From Pseudophaeomoniella oleicola (taxonomy: Eukaryota; Ascomycota; Eurotiomycetes; Phaeomoniellales; Phaeomoniellaceae), in assembly GCA_003868215.1 (NCBI GenBank), contig QWDQ01000035.1, positions 62,001 to 126,000 of the forward strand: DNA of 64,000 nt. Direction: 5' to 3'. Below are positions 47,447-58,143 of the stretch, in pieces; the stretch's first letter is position 1, and each line of letters starts with the position of its first letter. The notes beneath the pieces were generated by a model. That model was not told the DNA's origin. It saw only the letters and a list, made by a program, of their open reading frames with translations, and ran no database searches. Both the position numbers and the translations under genes were made by a program.

Positions 47447-48958
47447 ATGTCACAAAGTCGGCCAGGCTTCTCAAGCTTGCGCATGGGTGGTAAGTGTGCC
47501 TCGTCCCCAGAATGATTGTGTGTTATCCGTCGCTGACGTTGATGCAGAGGTGATACGAGAGAAGGTCCAGGATGGACTGACTGGCGAAACGAAAGAGATG
47601 CAATACACCCAATGCAAGATCGTGGGCAATGGCTCTTTTGGTGTTGTCTTTCAGACCAAGCTCTCACCGTCTGGCGAAGATGCTGCAATCAAGAGAGTGC
47701 TGCAGGACAAGCGATTCAAGGTTCGAAGAAGCTTTTCCTCCCCGCTCCTTGCAAAAGCTGATGAAAAGGTAGAATCGAGAACTTCAGATTATGCGCATCG
47801 TGAGACATCCCAACATCGTGGAGTTGAAGGCTTTCTACTACTCCAATGGGGAGCGCGTAAGTGTACCTTAGTCCGTACAAGGGTGCTGTCGTGGCTGATG
47901 TTTGATCACAGAAGGATGAAGTGTATCTCAACCTCGTTCAGGAGTATGTGCCTGAGACTGTCTATCGCGCTTCCAGATACTTCAACAAGATGAAGACCAC
48001 AATGCCGTTACTCGAGGTCAAAGTCTACATCTATCAGCTTTTCCGGTCGCTCGCCTACATTCATTCTCAGGGCATTTGTCACCGCGACATCAAGCCTCAG
48101 AACCTCCTCCTTGATCCCAACACCGGTGTTTTGAAGCTTTGTGACTTTGGGAGCGCGAAGATTCTTGTGGAAAATGAGCCCAACGTTTCGTATATTTGCT
48201 CAAGATACTATCGTGCCCCTGAATTGATCTTCGGCGCGACGAACTACACAACCAAGATCGGTAGGTCCCATATTTGTTTTCGACCGTCCGAAGTCATGGG
48301 GCTAATCACGGTCTAGATGTTTGGTCCACCGGTTGTGTCATGGCCGAACTCATGCTCGGACAACCTCTCTTCCCCGGTGAGTCTGGTATTGACCAGCTTG
48401 TCGAGATCATCAAGGTCTTGGGAACTCCAACGCGCGAGCAAATTCGAACCATGAACCCGAATTATATGGAACACAAATTCCCACAGATCAAGCCTCACCC
48501 GTTCAACAAGGTAAATTCCCTCGCTGCATCTATCGAGATGGAACCTTCTACTAACTCGCTGAAGGTCTTCCGCAAGGCGCCACAAGAAGCGATTGACCTG
48601 ATTTCGGCCCTGTTGGAGTATACACCACCACAACGACTGTCGGCCATTGAAGCCATGTGCCATCCATTCTTTGATGAATTGCGAGAACCTAACACCAAAT
48701 TTCCTGACTCCCGTCATCCGAATAATCCACCAAAGGACTTGCCGGAGCTGTTCAATTTTACTCGACATGGTAAGTCGTGAAGCCAAACATTCGGAGCGAA
48801 ATCCCCATGCTGACTTGTTCGCAGAACTCTCGATCGCTCCCGAGTTGAACTCGAAGCTCGTACCTTCCCACATCAAAGCGGCCCTGGCAGCCCAGGGCCT
48901 AGATATTGACAATTTTACACCACTCACGAAAGATCAAATGATGGCCAGGCTAGATTGA
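47447..48958 (+). CDS. glycogen synthase kinase 3 / shaggy family protein kinase
   Basis: Seven exons, 47447-47489, 47548-47720, 47773-47856, 47912-48260, 48317-48510, 48565-48769 and 48825-48958, give 393 residues. Kinase motifs are complete: glycine loop [18 protein letters not shown] with the ATP-anchoring Lys, HRDIKPQN catalytic loop, DFGSAK and the activation-loop tyrosine in [12 protein letters not shown], which is autophosphorylated in GSK3. [21 protein letters not shown] follows. GSK3 phosphorylates primed substrates and affects glycogen, transcription factors and, in plant pathogens, virulence. Intron 5 (48511-48564) is 54 nt with no stop, so read-through would insert 18 residues; I remove it because [17 protein letters not shown] matches the family. 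Confidence 0.96.
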
Positions 48959-49774
48959 GTCTAGAAGCGCCTCGGATGTCTAATGATGTTCATGTTGTTT
49001 GGAGTCTTGTCCTACACGACTGTTGAATCACCGATTTCATTTGCCATGTGGCGTTCAAAGAGTCCTGCATACGGCTAGCTGGGTAGTCTTACGGAAAATA
49101 CCCCCGTTCGCTTTCATTGACGCCCATTTTGCAGCTCTGGGTGGCGGGAACCGCCGTGCCGGTGCTGGTCATTCGCGAGAAAGGCAACGAAGTGTTGGAT
49201 GGAACGGAATTAAAAAAGGGTCAAAAATTATGCTGATAACCTGGTGTTATCAATACCTGGGAGCTCATGAAACCAAGGTCATAGGAGGGCAGGCTGAAGA
49301 GTATTTGTACGCCGTGGAGATTAGCATCAAGTCGATAAAGCTGAGGCAGCGGCAGGGTCAGAGTGAGAGAGGGTTACTACTGTACAATGCAGCGTCACTG
49401 CTAAAGACATCATATCCTCAAGTGTTACCTAGCGCTAGACGAGACATCTCTCGCCTGAGCATTAGCAACGTCACAATCAAATGTTTCATTTTTACCTATC
49501 GATGCATTTGCCTCAAAAATGACCTGCTTGTTGTTATGACCTAATAACTCAGCGAATCGTGTAGGATGCGAGGGTAGAAAAAGTAGTAACTCCGGCAGTC
49601 TAAGCGGCCCGCTGCTGCAACATCGCGTTCGTCGAGAAGCATCAAAGCTTGGCGCGCTGGCCGAAGTGGATTTCTGGAAGCTCCCTATGAAACTTTAGGA
49701 GCTCATCCCCTTGTATCACGTTTATAGAAATTCCCCGTTTGTACACAGTCGCATATCAGCTACACTCTGGAACC
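48959..49774. other. intergenic, GSK3 to CBP80
   Basis: An 816-bp gap between two plus-strand genes. A 181-codon frame at 48999-49544 overlaps the probable GSK3 3' untranslated region and has no recognisable domain, so it is not called. Confidence 0.5.
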
Positions 49775-52662
49775 ATGGCAGATCACGACCGAAGAGGGGG
49801 TGGTGGCCCTCGTGGCAACTTCAACAATCGCAAAAGGCGCTACAGAGGTCAGCACATGGGCAGGAACCTAGGGTTGAAAGCTTTGTTAACCAATTCTGGG
49901 CAGATGACGATGACTTTGATAGACGTCAACAACGTCGCAGATATGAGGAGCCTCTGCATGTGAAGTTGCGCAGGCAGTTGTTGACTATTGCGGAATCAGT
50001 GAGTATCTTACCTTACCAGTTGCCGAGACTACGTACAAATGAAGGCATGGGTGGCACTGACGGTTGAACGCAGCCTATGCGAAAAGTGGAAGAGGATGTG
50101 GTGAATCTTGCAAAGTTGGTCGCTGACAACTACTTTGACACCGATGTGACAAACACGTTTGTCCGGTTGGCGGTACAAATGTAAGTTGCGCCATACCCTG
50201 TGGCACCCCTTCAATGCTAACAAGGTCGATGCAGAACTGTCGAACAACCTCTCAAGATCCCCTTCATCGCAGCCATCGTCCTCCATGCGAATGTCCACAA
50301 ACCAGACTTGGCTCTGGAAGTTATTGCCAAGGCTGGAGAAACGACGCAACAGTATATCGATTCGGGGTCTTGGAGGGAAGTGAAATTGCTCTTGCGGTTC
50401 CTGGCTTGTCTCCAGGGCCTATTTGAGGGTGATGGGGTCTTCGCGATATTGGAGGAACTGTTTTCTAGAGCTGTTGACTTGCAAACTGCGTCCTCAGAAG
50501 ATGTAAGTTTCCCTTTGAACGAAAGCCGTCGCATTAGGCTGACCATTTGCGACTACAGGCACTGGGCCTCGAGCTCGTGAAAGTCATCTTGTATACAATT
50601 CCCTACGCCATGGCTTCTTCAGCTACCGGGTTTGAGTCTCAAGCCTCAGGGCTCCTTGACCGTACGGATGTCATTGCATCAACCCCACATACCTTGGAAA
50701 GTATGGTAGATCCATTCTATTCGGGAAAAGCCGATCAGCAAGCTTCTACACAGGGCGCATTGGCGTTGTTGCAAAAGGTACTGCAAGACGAGTCTAACAA
50801 TGGCTGGGAGTTGTCCTGTCTTCCCAGGCCATGGAAGGCACCTGTGCCCGAAGGCGAGGAAGATCCCCTCCCATCGGCTACGAAACAAGCGCTTCCAAAG
50901 ATCATAATACCGGAGACGGTCTATCCTGGATCGAATCCCATCTTCCCGGAAGTCTGGTTTTCCGTTTACCTGGAACAAGACGTTGAGACCGTCCCTCCAC
51001 CGACAGATATCTCGGCTTTCGTTGTTCGTGATGCATTGGTTGATACGATCAATATGATGGATTTCAACCGGCTGATGACTGCAAGATTCCTAATCGATGT
51101 CGATTGCTTTTTCACAGCGAACACTTTCGTCAAGCGTGGGACGGCCTTTGACAAGTTGAAGGATATTTCAGGAGACCGACCAACTTGGAAACCAGAAGAC
51201 ATAGCTGTGGATGCCGCCTTTTCACAGCTATTCCAACTACCAGTCCCAGAGCATAAATTGGTATACTACCACGCAATTCTAACAGAGGCTTGCAAACTAG
51301 CTCCTGCTGCGATTGCACCGAGCTTGGGGAGAGCTATCCGCTACTTATATCGCAACGTTGACAAACTCGACCTGGAACTTGCAGAGCGCTTCTTGGACTG
51401 GTTTGCCCATCATTTGAGCAATTTTGGCTTCACGTGGAAATGGACCGAATGGTAAGTCGGAGTTGGTTTCTATCATGGACGCTGCTGACAGTATATCGCA
51501 GGGTTGATGATGTACAGTTGCCTGATGTCCATCCAAAGAAGGCCTTCATTATTTCCGCCCTCGACAAGGAAATTCGGTTGAGTTTTGCTCAACGTATCAA
51601 AGGTACACTGCCAGAGCCATATCAGGCCTTGATTTCGGAAGAAAAGGCAAAGGACACTCCAGATTTCAAGTTTGCAGATGAAAGTGAGTATCGCCAAATT
51701 ATCGCATTCCTTCTTCAATATCTAATGATTGGCTAGCTACACCGTTTGCTGCTGAAGGAAACCAACTTGCTGCGCTCATCCGTAGCAAATCAAGCAATGA
51801 AGAAATGGAACCGATCATCCAAAGCATTGAAGCTCAAGCTAAATCGACGACTGCCGACCCAACGCTGGCCTCAGCAGATGCCTTTACGACTGCGATCTGT
51901 TACATCGGTTCAAAGTCCTTATCCCACCTTCTATCTTGCATCGAACGGAACAAAGACCGACTCCTCTCAATATCTAACTCTTCTCCTGCGGCACGTCGCC
52001 AGATCATCACATCAGTCATGGACTACTGGCGATACCAGCCTGGTGTTGGAGTCAACATTGTCGATAAGCTCCTCAATTACACCATCTTAACCCCCGTTTC
52101 TGTGGTCGAATGGGCCTTAATCGACCATTCCCATCACGGCACAAATCTTGCTGTAGCCCATGTTTATGAAATGATCTCGTCCACGATCCGAAAAGTCACC
52201 AATCGCGTCCGTCAAATTGTTAACGCATATCGTCAACCTGGTCTACCAAGCGAACAATCTACGCTTCTCAAGGAGACTCTTGACCGTGAGCAGAGAGATA
52301 TGAAGCAACTATTCGCCATCATTGATGATTCTTTACTTAGTATGGCCACAGGATCGACGAATCAAGTCATGCAAGGTGATGATAGCCTAAGTCAAGGCGA
52401 TCAAGAACTAGTCAGCGCATGGGGACAGAGGTGGTCGAAAGTCTTCCAACGAAAACTAGCCGTCGAAGAGGCATGGGTGAGAGATGAAATGGCGAAACCG
52501 ATTCCCGAACCCGAACCCGCCCAGATGGATGTAGACGATGTCGATAGAGCTGACGGTGCCGGTGACGGTGCCAGTGCCGGTGTGAATGGGAATGGGAATG
52601 GGAATGGGAATGGACACACTCAGGCGGACGCGATGGATGGTATTGATTCAGGTATCGAATAA
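49775..52662 (+). CDS. CBC1: nuclear cap-binding complex large subunit CBP80
   Basis: Seven exons, 49775-49847, 49904-49998, 50074-50180, 50235-50502, 50559-51451, 51502-51683 and 51737-52662, give 847 residues. The start is Gly/Arg-rich with DRRQQRRRYEEPLHVKLRRQLLTIAES, which contains a bipartite-type nuclear localisation signal. Three MIF4G-like helical domains follow: residues about 40-280, 320-500 and 540-790; LPDVHPKKAFIISALDKEIRLSF and TSVMDYWRYQPGVGVNIVDKLLNYTILTP are family blocks. With CBP20 it binds the m7G cap of nascent RNA and promotes splicing, export and the pioneer round of translation. The C-terminal tail has a (GN)n run encoded by a GGGAAT minisatellite. Confidence 0.95.
52587..52613. 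repeat. GGGAAT hexanucleotide repeat in CBP80 tail
   Basis: About 4.5 tandem GGGAAT units encode a Gly-Asn repeat in the disordered C-terminus of CBP80. Confidence 0.85.
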
Positions 52663-53057
52663 GGGAAGAGAGGAATTCCTTGCGAATTTGCACTTGCTGG
52701 GCAATAACCTCTTACCTTTTTTTTCCTCTACATCCGATATCTATCTTTCCAAGGTAAGTTACCTAGTAATTAGCTACCTCCCAATGTATGTTTTATGTAT
52801 AGGTATTGCCTCTCTCTCTCTCTCTCTCTACCGACCTAGATAAAAGTAGGTAGAATCATCATGCAAAAGCAAGGAAATGAAAAATGGTTTTTTTTCCAAT
52901 TTCTTTTATGTTGATGGATGTACCTAATTACTCTTTACCTATATACAGTACTTCAAATAAATCATTCACCAACACCACCATCATCATCATCAAATTCCCC
53001 CATAGTATTCCAATAAGTATCTATCTTATACAGTATAGATAGATGATACCACCTTTC
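52663..53057. other. intergenic with (CT)n, convergent CBP80 / IPK1
   Basis: A 395-bp gap between stop codons, AT-rich, with a CT microsatellite at about 52809-52828 and CATCATCAT near 52978-52990. No gene was seen. Confidence 0.6.
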
Positions 53058-54293
53058 TCAATTCAACATCCTTCCAATTCGACATGGTACCTCTTCCGTA
53101 CTCTTCTCCCCGACGTTATCCGACGACGACTCGGTCATCGTGTACCATCCTTCGTCGATCAACCTGCGTTCGATGCGAGCCCATTTGCCGAAATTCTGGG
53201 GGGAGCATTTTTTGGGGTCGAGGTCCGAGAGGAGTGTTTGGGTGGTGATGGTGGTGGTGGACGGGGGTTGTAAGGACGGGGACGGGGACGGGGATGGGGT
53301 TGGGATAGGAGAGTCGTCGCTTTTGCTCGTGATGGGTTGCTGCTGTTGAGGGGTGGGGGCGACGACGATATGGAGCTTGAGGAAGAGAGTACAGTCGCGG
53401 AGGGTCATGGAGAGGGCCATCGAGTCGTCTTTGCGGAGGATGGAGGGGAGGCCGACGGCGTTGTGTTTGGATTGGAGGGCGTGGAGGCGGGTGAGGGTGG
53501 GGTTGGAGCGGAGGGCGTGGGCGAAGTGGGTTGTGAGGATGTCTTGTTGGTGCTGGGATGGTGATGAAGAGGGGTTGACGTCTGTCATCAGTATGCTCTT
53601 GACGATGGATCGGAGACGGTGTATGTCGGTGGAGAGGAGATCCAAGGGGCAGAAGGGAGGTGGGTGTTTGTCGGTTGGTTTGGGTTTGGGATCGTTCTCC
53701 GCGCTGCGGCGTGCGTCGAACGCCCTCATCTCCCTCAGGGCGCAGGTACGGCAGCGCTTGAAACCTGCAGGAGCAGAAGGTGATTGCACGAGCCATTTCG
53801 GTTTCAATTCGATCATCCATTCACCGTCTTTGTGCGGTCTCATATCGGGTAGGATCGTAGCGTATGGTTCATTCGGATCAACGAAGATGCCCCGACGCTT
53901 TTCGGGTCGCGATCCACGCAACTCCTCGCGCATCATCGCCATGTTCAGCTGCTCGACGGTGCTGGGGTTGAGCTTCGCTAGTTTAGGATGCATGACCTGG
54001 TGGTAGGTGAAAAGAGGTCTGATCTTGGTTTGAAAAAACTCGTAGGTGACACTGGCCGGAAAGGTGTGATCACCCTCCTTGCGGACGCGGAGGACTTGAC
54101 GGGGTTCCGTTCTTTTCATCAGCTCAAAGATGACGTTTGCATTTCCTTCAGCAAGATATCGAATGTCTTCTGCCTTGCTAATGGAAAGCTGCGGTTCGCC
54201 CTGCTCACTGGGAGCTGCTGGGCGATGTAGAGGTAGAAGCGGATTGCGGGCCAGTGAAAGGCCTCCATTTTGATCTTTGTCGAGAGTTCCCAT
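53058..54293 (-). CDS. IPK1: inositol-pentakisphosphate 2-kinase
   Basis: A single exon of 411 residues; the ATG at 54293-54291 is the first in frame. The family signature ELKPKWLVQSP occurs near residue 160, with the upstream RYLAEGNANVIFEL glycine-rich substrate loop and VLRVRKEG carrying the ATP-binding lysine. CRTCALREMRAF is also characteristic (zinc-site region). The enzyme converts inositol pentakisphosphate to phytate (InsP6), which supports mRNA export through Gle1 and serves as precursor of inositol pyrophosphates. A Pro/Ser/Thr-rich loop lies near residues 330-360. The short C-terminal block GKWARIERRLIDEGWYT matches fungal Ipk1 ends. Confidence 0.93.
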   Translation of the reverse strand: MGTLDKDQNGGLSLARNPLLPLHRPAAPSEQGEPQLSISKAEDIRYLAEGNANVIFELMKRTEPRQVLRVRKEGDHTFPASVTYEFFQTKIRPLFTYHQVMHPKLAKLNPSTVEQLNMAMMREELRGSRPEKRRGIFVDPNEPYATILPDMRPHKDGEWMIELKPKWLVQSPSAPAGFKRCRTCALREMRAFDARRSAENDPKPKPTDKHPPPFCPLDLLSTDIHRLRSIVKSILMTDVNPSSSPSQHQQDILTTHFAHALRSNPTLTRLHALQSKHNAVGLPSILRKDDSMALSMTLRDCTLFLKLHIVVAPTPQQQQPITSKSDDSPIPTPSPSPSPSLQPPSTTTITTQTLLSDLDPKKCSPQNFGKWARIERRLIDEGWYTMTESSSDNVGEKSTEEVPCRIGRMLN

Positions 54294-54927
54294 ATTGGCG
54301 GCGATCCTATAGTCTATCTCACTGTGGAGAGCTTCATAAAAGCTCCCAAACTGAGAAGCTCGGAGAGACAGTAACAGCAATGTCGTTGCTCCCTGAGTAA
54401 GCAATTCAAGTCCACGAAGCAAGTCGTCACAGGTGGCCGAGAAGCACAACACCAGAGATCCTCCCTGACATGAGAACCTCAAGTCTCAAATTTCAAGACG
54501 CCGTGGATTAGTATAGAGTCTCCTCACGGAGCAGCCATTGGGTTCACAGGATATAGGAAGAGTATGTAGTTATACATCTGTGCCAACCTATCCTTCGCGG
54601 GCTTATACGTCCGTCACTCATTATAACAATCGCAATGACGGAAGCTCCATGCATACAGTCTGTCTTCTTATATCAGAAAGCCCAACACAGGGTTGCCAGT
54701 GTGCTCGAAAAATCATGTATAAGGTTGTCTTTGTGGCGTCAAGTTCGAGGTTGATATTCTGGTATTTGTTTAGGCAATGCGGGACCACGGCCGGCCGAAT
54801 CCGATCTACGCATCTCCTTCAATAGAAAAGGATTCAAGACATTCGATATAACATCTCGGATTCGCAGACTTCAGGTTTCCTTTTGTATCACAGCAGATTT
54901 GAAAGGTCGTCTTTCCAACTCAGCAAG
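54294..54927. promoter_or_regulatory. divergent promoter region, IPK1 / ECM15
   Basis: A 634-bp gap between two divergent starts. The IPK1 frame remains open upstream of its ATG to 54482 but has no further in-frame ATG, so this part is treated as leader. No site was identified. Confidence 0.45.
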
Positions 54928-55500
54928 ATGGTACTTGACATCGCAACGCCGCCGAAGTGTATAGCAGACTTTTGTCTGATTCCTCTGGGAACGCCAACCG
55001 CCTCCGTCTCAGCTGAGGTAGCAGAAGTTCAGAAGTTGCTGGCTCAGTCAGGGCTAAGCTACTCGATGCATAGTGCGGGAACGACCGTTGGTAAGGTATC
55101 CTGACTGTGCTTTTGACATCTTGTTCAGTCTCAACTGCAACCTCACGTCTGTTGCCTTTGTGTTCGTCGTGCAGAAACGCTGTTAGTTGTGGGCTTCAGG
55201 ACTTAGAAAAGCACCGACACTCCATCTCTGCAATTATTGCCTACTCTAACATTTGTCCTGATAGAGGGTTCATGGGACGACGTCATGAAGGTCATCGGTC
55301 AGGCACACTCGTTGTTGCATGAAAAGGGCATCGTGAGGATTCAAAGCGACATTCGTGTTGGTTCGCGGTAAGTAGGCGCAGGTCTTGGGCGGTCGAGAGG
55401 GCATTTTGGCTCATTGAAGTGTAGAACGGACAAGTCGCAAACTTTTGAAGATAAGGTGCAAAAGGTCGAGAAGCTGTTGGCAGCGGAGGGGAAGCAATGA
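54928..55500 (+). CDS. ECM15: Ecm15-like protein (MTH1187/UPF0045, thiamine-binding fold)
   Basis: Exons 54928-55090, 55265-55367 and 55425-55500 give 113 residues. The family pattern is [24 protein letters not shown] (first strand and helix), [26 protein letters not shown] and [22 protein letters not shown]. Family members are small ferredoxin-like tetramers; bacterial relatives bind hydroxymethylpyrimidine or thiamine, and yeast Ecm15 is a non-essential protein first found in cell-wall screens. Intron 1 (174 nt) is the longest intron I modelled in the window. Confidence 0.92.
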
Positions 55501-55779
55501 GCTGGCAAAGGACGTTCCATATGATCGTTTCCTCCGGGAAGGGAGGAAGTTCGCTGGAGAGCCATGCTAAGAGTATGGCAGGCCGCATGGCTAATGACGA
55601 TAATTCCAAGAGCCAATGCTGAAGCAAAATACAGGAAGACATCAATTACGATAACAGCCAAGATCTGGAATGAGTGAAGTTGTCATTGTGATTATCGGAT
55701 AATATAGTATATATGCAGGTTTGATACACCTCAGTTTCCCAAAAGCTGCCTCTATTACTTCAATAGGTCTGTGGGACCT

Positions 55780-56689
55780 TCATAACATGGTCTTCCTCCA
55801 TGCCTTATTCGCAAGCTCTTCAATTTTCTTCGTATCGACAACGCCTCTGCAGTCATCTTGTGCAATCGCTTCCACCACGGCTTCCGCAACCACATCAGCT
55901 TTAAGAGGTTTTTCGACGGCAGCTCCCATCAGCCAGCTAAGCCTACCGCCAATTAAATCATTGACAGTGTGCCCTGCAAAGCCTCCTGCGGCGATGCCGA
56001 GAGTGAACTTCCTGCTCGAATCGTACATAAATCCCGGTCTCACGAAGACACTTCGAAGCTGGGGAAGGCTTGCCGCTATTGTAGATTCAGCTTCTCTTTT
56101 CGTGGTAATGTATCTTTTTGGGAGGATTGGCGCTCCAGCCGCTGCAGATATGAAGACAAACGTGCTAGCTCCTGCCTCATTGGCTGACCGCGCAAGACTG
56201 ATGGCCGTATCTCGATTCATCAATTCGTAGGTCATTTGCCCATCCCTTTCCCCTGGTTTCAAGTCGTCTTCTTCAAGAGGATTTCCAGCGGCGCCGATCT
56301 TTGTCGGTGCAAAAGCCCTCTGTAGGCCTGACATGATAGATTCCTTGCCAGATACGACTCCCTTATAATCTGCTTCCAGAAGGATTCCCGTACTATGTAC
56401 GACAGCATCGGAGCCAACAAGATAGCGGTGGTAAGTTCCCGGTCTGAGGATGTCCGCTTTTGCCCATGTCACAGAGTTTGACCACGACGGCGCAATGGGA
56501 GATGCAGTGACCGAGGTCCACGTTGGTTCCCCAGAACGACTGGGGAGTATGTCAAGAGAGGACGGGCTGATAGAATTGTTGAACTCACCTGATCGATGTA
56601 ACTTCCCAACCTCTGGCTACAGCAGACCTGCATATTCGCGACCCGAGAAATCCATTGCCGCCAGCGACCACGAGCCTCTTCTTGGACAT
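55780..56689 (-). CDS. COQ11: NAD(P)-binding oxidoreductase-like protein, probable Coq11
   Basis: Exons 56689-56589 and 56539-55780 give 286 residues. The start is an atypical-SDR Rossmann loop, KRLVVAGGNGFLGSRICRSAV. SDAVVHSTGILLEADYK, RDTAISLARSANEAGASTFVFISAAAGAP and KREAESTI (remaining catalytic Tyr/Lys zone, with Tyr in RYITTKREAE) follow, then RPGFMYDSSRK. This matches the YLR290C/Coq11 and NDUFA9-like group, which associates with the mitochondrial coenzyme Q synthome. No long presequence is apparent. A three-codon upstream ORF (ATG TCG AAG TAA, 56712-56701) ends 11 nt before the start codon. Confidence 0.82.
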
Positions 56690-57157
56690 TTCCCTCGAAC
56701 TTACTTCGACATGTACGTCAGTCATCTGATAAGATTGTTATATGAAACATTGTTGGAGAGTACCTCTATCCTCTTCATTCAAAGGGAAGCGAGTCCATTT
56801 GCTGAACAAAGCTTCGTTGACATCAGTACTTAAAGTACCATAAAGCTTCATGAGCTTGAGTCTAGCAAAGTACCATAACTTTACAATACCTTGAGTACCT
56901 AGACTTGCCGCCTATACCTTAGGCCCCTCAGGTACCAAAGTAGCCTGATACTGTATTGATACTGAAATTGTCCCACCGTTTCCCCGCAACTTCTTTCCTG
57001 GATGTTGTCGCGATATACTCCATTCTGCGGCAACATCCCTGAACCCAAGGTATCCTTCAATCCATTCCTCTATTCGTATTTCGAGCGGATTGACCTTCGC
57101 CAGATATTCTAGCATCTGTTGAGAGAGTGATTCCGATTTTCACGCGGAGCAGTCAAG
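56690..57157. promoter_or_regulatory. divergent promoter region, COQ11 / YAF9
   Basis: A 468-bp gap between divergent starts. Repeated AAAGTACCATAA-like words lie at about 56826-56880, similar to AAGGTACCATAAG at 15720. Confidence 0.45.
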
Positions 57158-57999
57158 ATGCCAGCGCCAGCGGGGACGAAGAGGGTTAGGGTATGTCAAC
57201 CCCGATTGATACTTGCGCATCCCGTACTGAATGCTATAATAGGGTACACAAATCTACAGGCCATTTGGTACGATATGCGCGTTCTGCAAAAGAGAGTCGA
57301 ACTAACGGTTTTAAAGTCTATGGGTCCGAGGCAATCCCCTTCGACCCCAATAACAAACCAAAGGATGTACCTCCTGATCACACTCACAGATGGAAGGTTT
57401 TTGTTCGAGGAGTTAACGGTGAGGATATTTCATACTGGCTCAAACGGGTACAATTCAAGCTTCACGACACGTATGCGCAATCATTGAGGACTATTGAAGC
57501 ACCACCTTTTGAAGTTGAAGAGTCCGGCTGGGGAGAATTCGAGATTGCCATCAAGTTCTTCTTTGTCCCCGAGTCTACCGAGAAACCACAATCTCTGTGG
57601 CATCCTCTGAAGCTCCATCCGTATGGCGACGATATTGAAGGCAAGAAAGCGAGGCGTGAGCCCGTGAAAGCTATCAACTATGAAGAGATTCTATTCAACG
57701 AGCCGGTTGAGCAGTTCTATGAAATCCTAACTGAAAATGGGACACAAGCCAAGGGCAAAGCAGGAAAGAGTGGAAAGCAAAAGTCTCAAGGGCAACGGAC
57801 TGCAGAGATACCAGAGAGGATAACGCCAGGGAATGTGTATAGCCGGGAGGAAGAGTCGAAGGAAGTCGACCGCCTCTCCCAAGCAGTTACAGTGGTAGAA
57901 GGCTTGATCTCAGAGGAACGGAAGAAATTAGAAGAGGAAGAAGTGAAAGCTGCTGAGTTGAGAAAAACCGAGCATGTCCTGCCCACAAAGAAGAAATGA
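57158..57999 (+). CDS. YAF9: YEATS-domain protein Yaf9
   Basis: Exons 57158-57190, 57243-57267 and 57317-57999 give 246 residues. The middle exon is only 25 nt. Joined, the YEATS domain reads [20 protein letters not shown], then [20 protein letters not shown] and [14 protein letters not shown], with the aromatic residues that cage acyl-lysine. The C-terminus is a Lys-rich linker and a coiled coil ([26 protein letters not shown]). Yaf9 is a shared subunit of the NuA4 histone acetyltransferase and the SWR1 remodeller that deposits H2A.Z. Naive translation of the unspliced region gives a wrong N-terminus. Confidence 0.95.
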
Positions 58000-58143
58000 T
58001 GAGGATGACAAGGATACGTCCCCCTTTCGAGGCCAGGAAGACTAAAGAACGACTATCTATCACGACCCAGAACGTTTTGAAGAACTCCTATATACCCAAA
58101 ACTCCGACCGCTGAAGTCACCCAAAGAGCCCCCATAGCACAGG

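Noticed and set aside
48999-49544. 181-codon plus-strand frame after GSK3
   Set aside because: No domain, lies in the likely 3' untranslated region, and composition is not protein-like.
53116-53820. 234-codon minus-strand frame rich in His, Pro and Arg
   Set aside because: Alternate frame of the IPK1 coding region.
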